A stretch of DNA of 47,401 nucleotides from CG1-02-35-72 sp036170135. GTDB taxonomy: Bacteria > Bacteroidota > Bacteroidia > Flavobacteriales > Flavobacteriaceae. The number at the start of each line of letters is the position of its first letter. Position 1 is the first letter of the stretch. Below, in pieces: positions 18,052 through 25,582 of the stretch. Where the stretch lies: assembly GCA_036170135.1 (NCBI GenBank), contig JAVHOP010000024.1, forward strand, positions 1-47,401. The letters run 5' to 3'. Position numbers and translations under genes: made by a program. The notes below the pieces were generated by a model. The model was not told the origin of the DNA. It did not search any database and saw nothing but the letters and a program-made list of their open reading frames with translations.

Positions 18052-18384
18052 TTAAAAACCAAGATCGCGTTCTATAGCCTCCATTTCAATGGTATCTTCA
18101 GCTTCTAAAAGTGTAGGGGTGCAGATTATTTGGTTTAAAACTGAATCGATATCAATATCTTGAGCCATTACAATAAATGATTTTTTGAGCAATTTACTTT
18201 GTTTAATCCAGGGTAAAAGCTTGTTGATATTTTTGGCGCTGATATCAGTAATTTTTGATAAATCTAAAATCAGATGGTCTTGTTTAAATGTTTGGTAAGT
18301 TTTGTCAAATTCGGCTAAAAAAGTTTCAAAATTTTTAGCTTTAATTTTTATTAAAGTGTGATTTGCAACTTTTTTTACAATCAT
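18052..18384 (-). CDS. Small STAS-like protein
   Basis: A 110-residue cytosolic protein whose pattern of strand (VKKVANHTLIKIKAK), helix, strand (HLILDLSKI), loop TDISAKNINKLLPW and strand (KSFIVMAQD) resembles a STAS domain. It lacks the usual phosphorylatable Ser followed by Gly in the D-S-S-G motif; the equivalent place reads DISAKN. It lies 1 nt after pyrB and 3 nt before rnz, so it is translated with both. In many Flavobacteriaceae a similar small gene precedes rnz (from memory). Function unknown. Confidence 0.75.
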   Translation of the reverse strand: MIVKKVANHTLIKIKAKNFETFLAEFDKTYQTFKQDHLILDLSKITDISAKNINKLLPWIKQSKLLKKSFIVMAQDIDIDSVLNQIICTPTLLEAEDTIEMEAIERDLGF

Positions 18385-18385
18385 T

Positions 18386-19318
18386 TTAAGTGTTTTTAAT
18401 TTGTTCTGCCAATAAATAAATTACAGCCATACGAACGGCAACGCCGTTTTCTACTTGGTCTAAGATGATGGCTTGTTTAGAATCGGCTACATCGCTGGTA
18501 ATTTCTACACCTCTATTAATAGGACCCGGGTGCATAATAATGATATCCTTTTTTAACTTGTCTAATTTTTCTTTATTAATGCCAAAAAGCTGCGTATATT
18601 CTCTTATGCTCGGAAAATATTTGATGTCCATACGTTCGTGTTGCACACGTAAAACATTAGCTACATCGCACCATTGTAATGCTTTTTCAAGATTTAATTC
18701 CACTTCAACACCTAAAGATTTAATATGCTTTGGAATTAATGTTAGCGGTCCGCAAACCTTGACATTAGCGCCTAACATTTGTAGCGAAAAGATGTTTGAA
18801 AGTGCCACACGCGAGTGTAAAATGTCGCCGATAATGACAATGTTTTTCCCTGCAATACTGCCCAGTTTTTCTCTGATAGAAAAGGCGTCTAAAAGTGCTT
18901 GAGTAGGATGTTCGTGAGTGCCATCGCCTGCATTGATAATTTTTGCTTTAACGTGTTTTGACAAAAATACGCCAGCACCAACATCTGGATGACGCATGAC
19001 CACAATATCAACTTTCATCGACAGAATATTGTTGACTGTATCAATTAAGGTTTCTCCTTTTTTTACTGAAGATTGGCTTGCCGAAAAATTGATAACATCT
19101 GCCGAAAGGCGTTTTTCGGCTAATTCAAAAGAGAGACGCGTGCGGGTGCTATTTTCAAAAAATAAATTGGCAATGGTAACATCTCGTAACGAAGGAACTT
19201 TTTTAATGGGTCGGTTGATGACTTCTTTAAAATGATTTGCTGTATTTAAAATTAGTTCAATATCTTGTTTGTTGATTTGTTTGATACCTAAAAGGTGTTG
19301 TGAGCTTAAACCAGCCAT
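18386..19318 (-). CDS. pyrB: Aspartate carbamoyltransferase catalytic subunit
   Basis: Catalyses carbamoyl phosphate plus aspartate to carbamoyl aspartate in pyrimidine synthesis. The 310 residues contain the carbamoyl-phosphate loop S57-TRTR61 preceded by FFEN, the SSVKKGETLIDT loop (83-94), H135-EHPTQ140 in the active site and HPGPINRGVEI near the C-terminus. No pyrI is present next to it, so it is probably unregulated by a PyrI subunit. It follows pyrR after 22 nt. Confidence 0.96.
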   Translation of the reverse strand: MAGLSSQHLLGIKQINKQDIELILNTANHFKEVINRPIKKVPSLRDVTIANLFFENSTRTRLSFELAEKRLSADVINFSASQSSVKKGETLIDTVNNILSMKVDIVVMRHPDVGAGVFLSKHVKAKIINAGDGTHEHPTQALLDAFSIREKLGSIAGKNIVIIGDILHSRVALSNIFSLQMLGANVKVCGPLTLIPKHIKSLGVEVELNLEKALQWCDVANVLRVQHERMDIKYFPSIREYTQLFGINKEKLDKLKKDIIIMHPGPINRGVEITSDVADSKQAIILDQVENGVAVRMAVIYLLAEQIKNT

Positions 19319-19340
19319 GATATTTTGTGCTTTTTAAAAA

Positions 19341-19877
19341 TTAATTTTCAATATATACTGCATCAGTTTTTTGTTGTTCTTGCCATTGAACAATAACTTT
19401 TTCTTGATTTATGGCATCTACTTGAAAACCTCTATAATTCGGTTGAATGGGTAAATCGCGACTAAAACGCCTGTCAATTAAAACCAAAAGTTCAATAACA
19501 CTAGGTCTCCCGAACGATTGAATGGCAGTAAGTGCTGCGCGAACACTGCGTCCAGAAAATAAAACATCGTCAATAAAAACTACTTTTTTATCTTCAACAA
19601 TAAAATCGATATTGGTTTTATTGGCTTCTAAAGATTTACCACCTCTTCTAAAATCATCTCTAAAAAAGGTAATATCAAGATGGCCTAATTTAAGGTCTTT
19701 TAGCTGGTATTTTTTTTGTAAAATTGAAGCAAGTCTTTCTGCCAAATAAATACCTCTTGGCTGTAAACCAATAAGAACGGTGTCTTTAAAATCGTTGTGA
19801 TTTTCAATAAGCTGACAAGCTAATCGTTGTAAAATTATTGCAATTGCAGTGCTGTCGAGAAGTTTTTTTCTAGCCAT
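19341..19877 (-). CDS. pyrR: PyrR phosphoribosyltransferase-type protein
   Basis: A type I phosphoribosyltransferase homologous to PyrR, which in Firmicutes binds pyr mRNA and also has uracil phosphoribosyltransferase activity. I use ATG 19877 (178 residues, MARKKLLDSTAIAIILQRLA), the conserved start. An in-frame extension to 20006 reads through the promoter region and looks non-coding. The PRPP loop VVFIDDVLFSGRSVRAAL is at 99-116 and GLQPRGIYLAERL at 37-49. It is the first gene of pyrR-pyrB-STAS-rnz. The predicted 5' leader is about 28 nt, too short for a classical PyrR attenuator. Confidence 0.92.
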   Translation of the reverse strand: MARKKLLDSTAIAIILQRLACQLIENHNDFKDTVLIGLQPRGIYLAERLASILQKKYQLKDLKLGHLDITFFRDDFRRGGKSLEANKTNIDFIVEDKKVVFIDDVLFSGRSVRAALTAIQSFGRPSVIELLVLIDRRFSRDLPIQPNYRGFQVDAINQEKVIVQWQEQQKTDAVYIEN

Positions 19878-19909
19878 TTTAGCAAATAATATGTTGCTGT
19901 ATTGGAAAG

Positions 19910-19943
19910 CAAAGTTACAGTTTTTTTTAAAGCATTTATCAAA
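19910..19943 (-). promoter_or_regulatory. Candidate pyrR promoter
   Basis: Read on the minus strand, TTTG (19943-19940) is followed after 22 nt by TAACTTTG (19917-19910), an exact TAnnTTTG -7 element. The spacer is slightly longer than the usual 19 nt. Transcription would begin near 19905, giving a leader of about 28 nt before the pyrR ATG. Confidence 0.45.
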
Positions 19944-20041
19944 AATGACCTTGTTAATTAATTTGTTAAAAACAAATTGGGTCATGACGCATTGTGCAAG
20001 TTTCAAAGTGTAATTTTATAGTGCACATTTTGATCTTTTTC

Positions 20042-21433
20042 ATGGAAGAATTTTCTGAAGATAACAACGATTTTTATATAACTAAATTTGAGTCAATGTT
20101 AAAAACAAATAGTGTTTTTTTCTTTGATTTAGAGGCTTTTGAAATTATTACTCATCATTATATGGATATTGGCAAAATGTCGCTAGCCAAAAACGCCATC
20201 CGGTTAGGATTATCGCAACATCCAAGTTCATCTTTATTAAAATTAATTGAAGTAGAGTTATTGATATTTGAAAATAAACTCTTTCAAGCCGAAAATATCA
20301 TCCAAAATTTATTAGAAATAGAACCTAATAATGATGAAATTTACATTCAGAAAGCGAATATTCTTTCCAAAAAAGATAGGCATTTAGAGGCAATAAAATC
20401 TTTAGAAATTGCCTTAAGTTTTACAGATGAGGTTGAAGATATTTATGCATTGATGGGAATGGAATTTTTATATTTAGATGATTATGAAGCAGCGCGATTA
20501 AATTTTGTAAAATGTTTAGAAGTAGATTGCGAAGATTATACTTCTCTGTACAACGTGGTTTACTGTTTTGAAATGCTTAATCAAAGCGATAAAGCCATAG
20601 ATTATCTAAAAGAATATATTAATAAAGACCCATATAGCGAAGTTGCTTGGCATCAATTAGGCCGTCAATATTTTGCATTAGGCGCCTACGAAGAAGCTTT
20701 GAGAGCCTTTGATTATACCGTCATTATAGATGAATATTTTTTGGGTGGTTATTTAGAAAAAGCTAAAACATTAGAAACATTGCAGCGCTATCAAGAAGCC
20801 ATTGATAATTATTTTATTTGCCTCGAGTTATCAGATGCTACTTCGTTTACATATTTGCATATTGGAAGTTGTTACGAAGCTTTAGGGAACAACAAAATGG
20901 CTTTAAAATTCTTCGATAAAACGGTTCACGAAGATCCACTTTTAGATAAAGGCTGGTTGGTACTTACCAATTTAAATTTTATAGAAGGTAATTATCAAAA
21001 AGCGCTAACTTGCATTGGCAAAGCCTTAAAAATTGATAATAAAAATAGTTTATATTGGCGTAAATACAGTCAAATTACACTAAAATTGAATCTGTTTGAA
21101 GAATCTATAAAGGGTTTTAAAAAGTGTCTCAAATTAAATGATAATAGTCTCGATATTTGGTTGAGCTATGCTGATGTTTTAACCTTTATTGGTGATTTTA
21201 AAGATGTTTTAACACTGTTAAATGAAGGTGAAAAAATGTATCCAAATAGCTTCGAAATACATTACAGAATGGCTTGTTTACAAATGATTTTTATGAACGA
21301 GAAATTGGCAATTCCACTCTTCGAATCGGCATTAAAAGCCAATTTTAATTATCATAAAGAGATTATCAGCTTATTTCCTGAAGTTTTTAAATTAGAAGTC
21401 GTTAAAAATTATCTTGAAAAATTTAAAAAATAA
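20042..21433 (+). CDS. Tetratricopeptide repeat protein
   Basis: A 463-residue cytosolic protein made almost entirely of TPR helices. Recognisable repeats include FQAENIIQNLLEIEPNNDEI, HLEAIKSLEIALSFTDEVED, AYEEALRAFDYTVIIDEYFL, NKMALKFFDKTVHEDPLLDK and NYQKALTCIGKALKIDNKNS. I place the start at ATG 20042 (MEEFSEDNNDF); an upstream in-frame start would add 16 residues across the divergent promoter. It is transcribed away from pyrR and converges with the LAB_N gene after 11 nt. It is presumably a scaffold or adaptor; the partner is unknown. Confidence 0.88.
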   Translation: MEEFSEDNNDFYITKFESMLKTNSVFFFDLEAFEIITHHYMDIGKMSLAKNAIRLGLSQHPSSSLLKLIEVELLIFENKLFQAENIIQNLLEIEPNNDEIYIQKANILSKKDRHLEAIKSLEIALSFTDEVEDIYALMGMEFLYLDDYEAARLNFVKCLEVDCEDYTSLYNVVYCFEMLNQSDKAIDYLKEYINKDPYSEVAWHQLGRQYFALGAYEEALRAFDYTVIIDEYFLGGYLEKAKTLETLQRYQEAIDNYFICLELSDATSFTYLHIGSCYEALGNNKMALKFFDKTVHEDPLLDKGWLVLTNLNFIEGNYQKALTCIGKALKIDNKNSLYWRKYSQITLKLNLFEESIKGFKKCLKLNDNSLDIWLSYADVLTFIGDFKDVLTLLNEGEKMYPNSFEIHYRMACLQMIFMNEKLAIPLFESALKANFNYHKEIISLFPEVFKLEVVKNYLEKFKK

Positions 21434-21444
21434 TAAGCGTCTTT

Positions 21445-22089
21445 TTAAGTCGACTTATTGCTTTTAATTGCCATCATCAGATTCCTAAAATACACAACAA
21501 ATCCAAAAATTTGACCGATAAATAATACCGGATCTTTCCGAATTATCGCATAGCTTAAAATCATTGATGACCCAATCAAACTCAAAATCCAAAAACCATT
21601 TGGCAAGGTCGATACTTTTCTTTTTTCGGAGTAAAACCATTGATAAATAAACCTAAAGGTAAAAATAACTTGCGCCAAACTTCCCCAAATAAGAAGGTTT
21701 GTAGAGATTGCCTCATTTTTAAAAAGTCGGTCTATATCATAAGTGTTATTGTTAAAAGAATAAACAATCAATAGAAGTGGAAAAATAGACAAAAAGAGTT
21801 GAATAAATTTTGGTAATCTTCTCCAAGAACCTTGCAATTGCATATTGCGGATGTATATAAAATAGGTTAAAATTTGACCTAATATTATAGCAAAATCATC
21901 GCGAAGCCATCCGTAAACAAATAATAAAAAAGAAGCTATTAAGCTGAGCTCCCAAAACATTTCGGGTGTTAAAACACGTTTGGCCTTTTCTGACTTTATC
22001 CATTGTAATAAAAGGCGTGCAGCGAATAGAATTTGCGCTAAAAATCCAATAATGTAAATAAAACTTTTATATGATAACCAATCACTCAT
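21445..22089 (-). CDS. Tandem LAB_N (lipid-A-disaccharide synthase N-terminal-like) membrane protein
   Basis: A 214-residue multi-pass membrane protein built from two copies of the LAB_N domain. Copy 1 covers about 16-83 with RLLLQWIKSEK (25-35) and ILGQILTYFIYIRNM (69-83). Copy 2 covers about 137-204 with RFIYQWFYSEK (146-156) and FIGQIFGFVVYFRNL (190-204). The two copies are offset by 121 residues and joined by hydrophobic helices near 95-110. Stand-alone LAB_N proteins often accompany GT2 polyprenyl-phosphate glycosyltransferases, as here. After removing the assembly artefact upstream, its ATG directly follows the TAA of that GT2 gene. Confidence 0.88.
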   Translation of the reverse strand: MSDWLSYKSFIYIIGFLAQILFAARLLLQWIKSEKAKRVLTPEMFWELSLIASFLLFVYGWLRDDFAIILGQILTYFIYIRNMQLQGSWRRLPKFIQLFLSIFPLLLIVYSFNNNTYDIDRLFKNEAISTNLLIWGSLAQVIFTFRFIYQWFYSEKRKVSTLPNGFWILSLIGSSMILSYAIIRKDPVLFIGQIFGFVVYFRNLMMAIKSNKST

Positions 22090-22103
22090 TTAGTTGACAT
22101 CTG
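22049..22103. repeat. 55-bp duplicated contig end, left copy
   Basis: These 55 bases are identical to 22204-22258 on the other side of the N run. An exact 55-nt overlap is what k-mer-based contig ends would leave, so this is an assembly artefact and not a biological repeat. Confidence 0.93.
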
Positions 22104-22203
22104 NNNNNNNNNNNNNNNNNNNNNNNNNNNNNNNNNNNNNNNNNNNNNNNNNNNNNNNNNNNNNNNNNNNNNNNNNNNNNNNNNNNNNNNNNNNNNNNNN
22201 NNN
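22104..22203. other. Assembly gap of 100 N
   Basis: Exactly 100 N separate two identical 55-bp flanks. The true sequence very probably has no insertion here: collapsing the repeat joins the GT2 stop codon directly to the LAB_N start codon with no missing bases. Confidence 0.92.
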
Positions 22204-22258
22204 ATAATGTAAATAAAACTTTTATATGATAACCAATCACTCATTTAGTTGACATCTG
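22204..22258. repeat. 55-bp duplicated contig end, right copy
   Basis: Identical to 22049-22103. It holds the last four codons and stop of the GT2 gene plus a duplicated fragment of the LAB_N N-terminus that should not be annotated a second time. Confidence 0.93.
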
Positions 22259-22952
22259 CTTTTTCGACAATATAATTAATGTACCTACTGCGCATCCATC
22301 GAAAGGCGAAAGCATCTTGTAGCGGTTTTATAGAACGGTTAAAAAAATTGAATTTAGATTTACCGGCAAGTCTTTCAAAATGCTGAACGTTTATCTGTTT
22401 TACAGTACCGCCTTGCAATTTAATAAGAGCCGGAACAAATCGGTGCATCCCATTAAAAAAGGGAATTTTTTTTGCCTGCACCGTATGAATTACTTTTAAC
22501 GGACATCCGGTGTCAATAATGCCGTCGTTAATTAAAGCACGACGAATGACATTGGCTATTTTTGATTGAATATTTTTGCTTAAAGTATCCTTGCGATTTC
22601 CTCTAAATCCAATAACAGCGCTGTAATTATCAATATCGACTAAAAGTTTTTCAAAATCAAATGGAGAAGTTTGTAAATCGGCATCAATATAACCGACAAG
22701 TGGCGTATTGCTATAATCAATTCCGGCTTTTATAGCCGAACTTAATCCGCAATTAGTTTTAAATTTAAGGTAATTAAAATCTCGATTATTTTGGCAGACA
22801 GCTTCTATTTTGGTAAAACTGTCGTCGGTAGAACCATCGTCAATAAAAAGCACTTTACTCTTTGTTTTACTTTGTTTAAAGTAAGCTACAAAAGCGGTTT
22901 CAAGACGTTCAATATTATCCGATTCATTAAAAACAGGGACAATAATGGTCAT
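22245..22952 (-). CDS. Glycosyltransferase family 2 (polyprenyl-phosphate type)
   Basis: A 235-residue GT2 enzyme from ATG 22952 (MTIIVPVFNESDNIERL); another in-frame ATG at 22979 would add nine residues and cannot be excluded. It has VLFIDDGSTDDSF, CGLSSAIKAGIDYS and GYIDADLQTSPFDFEKL, with the DADLQ metal/phosphate motif seen in DPM1, ArnC and GtrB-type enzymes that load a sugar onto polyprenyl phosphate. The C-terminal membrane helices of ArnC/GtrB are absent, so membrane association may depend on the co-encoded tandem LAB_N protein. It is divergent from dedA. Confidence 0.9.
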   Translation of the reverse strand: MTIIVPVFNESDNIERLETAFVAYFKQSKTKSKVLFIDDGSTDDSFTKIEAVCQNNRDFNYLKFKTNCGLSSAIKAGIDYSNTPLVGYIDADLQTSPFDFEKLLVDIDNYSAVIGFRGNRKDTLSKNIQSKIANVIRRALINDGIIDTGCPLKVIHTVQAKKIPFFNGMHRFVPALIKLQGGTVKQINVQHFERLAGKSKFNFFNRSIKPLQDAFAFRWMRSRYINYIVEKADVN

Positions 22953-23101
22953 TTTATAATTTACCATAAATGGGATCATTATTTAACTTCTGTCAAAATT
23001 ACGAAAATAAGGTTTAATTATCCCCCTTCTAATATCTTTAAAAAGTTATCTTTGGGATTAATTTTACACACTTTAAATAAGTATTAAAGAATAATAATTT
23101 T

Positions 23102-23716
23102 ATGGGGATTACAGAAAAAATAGTAGCACTTGCAATTGCTTTTATAACATCTACAGGTTATGTAGGCGTATTTATTTTGATGGTTTTAGAAAGTATGGTT
23201 TTTCCAATTCCGAGTGAAGCGGTAATGCCTTTTGCAGGATTTTTTATATTTGATGGAAAAATGACTTGGGCTGCGGTCATTATAATTTCTACACTTGGAA
23301 GCATCATGGGATCACTTATATCTTATGGTATTGGATTTTACGGAGGCAAACCATTTATTTCTAAATTCGGCAAATATCTATTACTCAATCAACATCACCT
23401 CGAAATTACCGAGAAATTTTTTAATAAAAGAGGAGAAATAACCATTCTAATTTCTAGATTTATTCCGGTGGTGCGGCATTTTATTTCAATTCCCGCTGGA
23501 ATTGGAAAAATGAATATCTATAAATTCATCATTTTTACGATAGTTGGGGCATCCATTTGGAATACATTTTTGACTTGGATTGGATTCGTTTTAAGAGAAA
23601 ATTGGAAAGAAGTCATGAAATATTCTCATGTTATTGATGTTTTTGTAGTTATAATTATGGCGATTATTTTTATTTATTTTGGATTTAAACTTTTAAAAGG
23701 TCAGAAAAAAAATTAA
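23102..23716 (+). CDS. DedA family membrane protein
   Basis: A 204-residue inner-membrane protein of the DedA (VTT/SNARE-associated) family; members include undecaprenyl-phosphate translocases. Landmarks are LESMVFPIPSEAVMPFAGF (about 29-47) with the conserved acidic residue and prolines, a GS-rich GSIMGSLISYGIGFYGG segment, and SRFIPVVRHFISIPAGIGKM (about 120-139), the R-x3-P-x2-R...AG motif of the re-entrant loop. Hydrophobic helices continue to the C-terminus. The DUF368 gene starts 1 nt after its stop. Confidence 0.94.
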   Translation: MGITEKIVALAIAFITSTGYVGVFILMVLESMVFPIPSEAVMPFAGFFIFDGKMTWAAVIIISTLGSIMGSLISYGIGFYGGKPFISKFGKYLLLNQHHLEITEKFFNKRGEITILISRFIPVVRHFISIPAGIGKMNIYKFIIFTIVGASIWNTFLTWIGFVLRENWKEVMKYSHVIDVFVVIIMAIIFIYFGFKLLKGQKKN

Positions 23717-23717
23717 T

Positions 23718-24737
23718 ATGACGCAACCAAGAACAGCATTAGATAACTTTCTCCTTTTTATAAAAGGGCTTGCTATGGGCGCTGCCAATAAAGTGCCTGG
23801 CGTTTCTGGCGGTGCCGTTGCATTTGTGGTTGGCTTTTATGAAGAGCTGATTTACTCGCTGCAAAAAATTAACAGAAAAGCCTTAAAGCTCCTCATAAAT
23901 GGTCGTTTTAAAAGTTTTTATTATTACACCAATGCTACGTTTTTGATTTTTATTTTTGGAGGTAGCACTTTTAGTTATTTTAGCGTGTCGATTGTGCTCG
24001 ATTATTTTATCAAACATTATGAAGTTTATGTGTGGAGTGTCTTTTTCGGAATGATTATCGGATCTATTTACTATGTATCAAAACAATTTAGAGATTGGCA
24101 ATTTAAAAATTTGTTAGCCATCTTAATAGGTATTTCTATTGGAATATTTATCAGTATTTTAGATCCTGCAACCGAAAATGACAACTTGTTATTTGTATTT
24201 ATATGCGGTATTGTTGGCGTTTCGGGAATGACCTTACCTGGGCTCTCGGGTTCTTTTATCGTGATGCTTATGGGAAATTACGTGTTGCTTTTAGTCGACT
24301 CAGTAAATATGCTCTTTAAAACCTTAACGGAACTGGTTTCGGGCGATTTTACTTTTATACACAACCCCAATAGAATTCGTTATCTAAAAATTATTGGAGC
24401 ATTTACTGCTGGTTCAACTTTTGGTTTAGTGGTAACTTCACACATTTTAGCTTTTGTTTTAAAACGCTGGCATCAAATAGTAACTGCTTTGATTATTGGA
24501 TTTATATCTGGTTCATTAGGAACGGTTTGGCCTTTTAAAAAGGCTGTATATAAAATAGCTGATGGTGTTATTGCTTTAGATGTTAACGGAAACCAAATTA
24601 TTCAAGATTACCACCGGTATATTCCTGAGATAGATAATGCCGAAACTTGGTATGCCTTTTTATTTATTTTATTGGGTATCACCATATTATTGTTTATTGA
24701 TTGGTATGGTCAAAAAAACAAACGTATCAAGTCGTAA
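23718..24737 (+). CDS. DUF368 membrane protein (PopT-like)
   Basis: A 339-residue polytopic membrane protein of DUF368, a family recently tied to undecaprenyl-phosphate recycling across the cytoplasmic membrane. It shows the two hallmark half-motifs of its inverted-repeat fold: NKVPGVSGGAVAF with P27-GVSGG, and GMTLPGLSGSF with P174-GLSGS. A loop at about 275-305 (KIADGVIALDVNGNQIIQDY) is hydrophilic. It is co-transcribed with dedA (1-nt spacing) and followed by aroE after 5 nt. Confidence 0.92.
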   Translation: MTQPRTALDNFLLFIKGLAMGAANKVPGVSGGAVAFVVGFYEELIYSLQKINRKALKLLINGRFKSFYYYTNATFLIFIFGGSTFSYFSVSIVLDYFIKHYEVYVWSVFFGMIIGSIYYVSKQFRDWQFKNLLAILIGISIGIFISILDPATENDNLLFVFICGIVGVSGMTLPGLSGSFIVMLMGNYVLLLVDSVNMLFKTLTELVSGDFTFIHNPNRIRYLKIIGAFTAGSTFGLVVTSHILAFVLKRWHQIVTALIIGFISGSLGTVWPFKKAVYKIADGVIALDVNGNQIIQDYHRYIPEIDNAETWYAFLFILLGITILLFIDWYGQKNKRIKS

Positions 24738-24742
24738 ATGTT

Positions 24743-25489
24743 ATGGAAGCCCAAAAAAAGATATATGGTTTAATAGGAAAAAACATCTCCTATTCTTTTT
24801 CTAAGACTTATTTCACCCAAAAATTTAAAGATTTAAATCTTGACAATTACCAATATTTGAATTTTGATTTAAAAGATATTTCAGAATTTAGAAATTTATT
24901 AAAACTGCATAAAAATATTAAAGGCTTTAACATTACCATCCCATACAAACAAGATATCATGCCATTTCTTGACGGATTATCAGAAGAAGCGCAAAAGATA
25001 GGTGCTGTTAATACTATTAAAATTGAAAACGGCAAATTAATTGGATATAATACTGATGCCTATGGATTTGAACAAACGTTAAAATTGGTTATAACCAAAA
25101 CCGATGAAAAAGCCCTAATTTTAGGTTGGGGTGGCGCATCTAAAGCAGTAAAATTTGTACTTACAAAATTGGGATTTGATGTTGTGGTTGTGTCTAGAAC
25201 CCCAACCAATGAAGCGTTTATAACATATAATCAGTTGACAAAATCGCTTATTGAGCAAACAAAACTAATTGTAAATTGCACGCCACTTGGTACTTTTCCT
25301 AGAATAGACGACTGTCCAGATATTCCTTATCAATATTTAAATAATACCCATATTTTATTTGATCTAATTTATAATCCGCCAGAAACAAAATTTTTACAAT
25401 ACGGAAAAAAATGTGGTTCTAAAATTAAAAATGGCTTTGACATGTTAAAATTTCAAGCCGAAAAATCATGGAAAATTTGGAATGCCTAA
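24743..25489 (+). CDS. aroE: Shikimate dehydrogenase
   Basis: NADP-dependent reduction of 3-dehydroshikimate in chorismate synthesis. From ATG 24743 the product is 248 residues (MEAQKKIYGLIGKNISYSFS). This start removes a 14-residue extension that overlaps the DUF368 gene and restores the normal N-terminus with the S-x-S shikimate loop. Other motifs are NITIPYKQDIMPF with the catalytic Lys, GAVNTI, the dinucleotide-binding ILGWGGASKAVKFVL and NCTPLGTFP. It is the last gene of dedA-DUF368-aroE, an unusual partner for two membrane proteins. Confidence 0.94.
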   Translation: MEAQKKIYGLIGKNISYSFSKTYFTQKFKDLNLDNYQYLNFDLKDISEFRNLLKLHKNIKGFNITIPYKQDIMPFLDGLSEEAQKIGAVNTIKIENGKLIGYNTDAYGFEQTLKLVITKTDEKALILGWGGASKAVKFVLTKLGFDVVVVSRTPTNEAFITYNQLTKSLIEQTKLIVNCTPLGTFPRIDDCPDIPYQYLNNTHILFDLIYNPPETKFLQYGKKCGSKIKNGFDMLKFQAEKSWKIWNA

Positions 25490-25582
25490 AAATTATCAAA
25501 TACTAAAAAATTTACTTAGTTTTGCCTTTTGCAAAAGCTGATGCTAAATTGCAAAAATTTTTGAACCTTAAACATATATAAG

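Noticed and set aside
19878..20006. 43-residue N-terminal extension of PyrR
   Set aside because: The conserved family start is at 19877, and the extension spans a good -7 promoter element and lacks PyrR similarity.
22049..22258. Direct repeats of 55 bp as a biological element
   Set aside because: Both gaps have exactly 55-nt identical flanks around exactly 100 N. This is an assembler overlap signature, not a repeat or attachment site.
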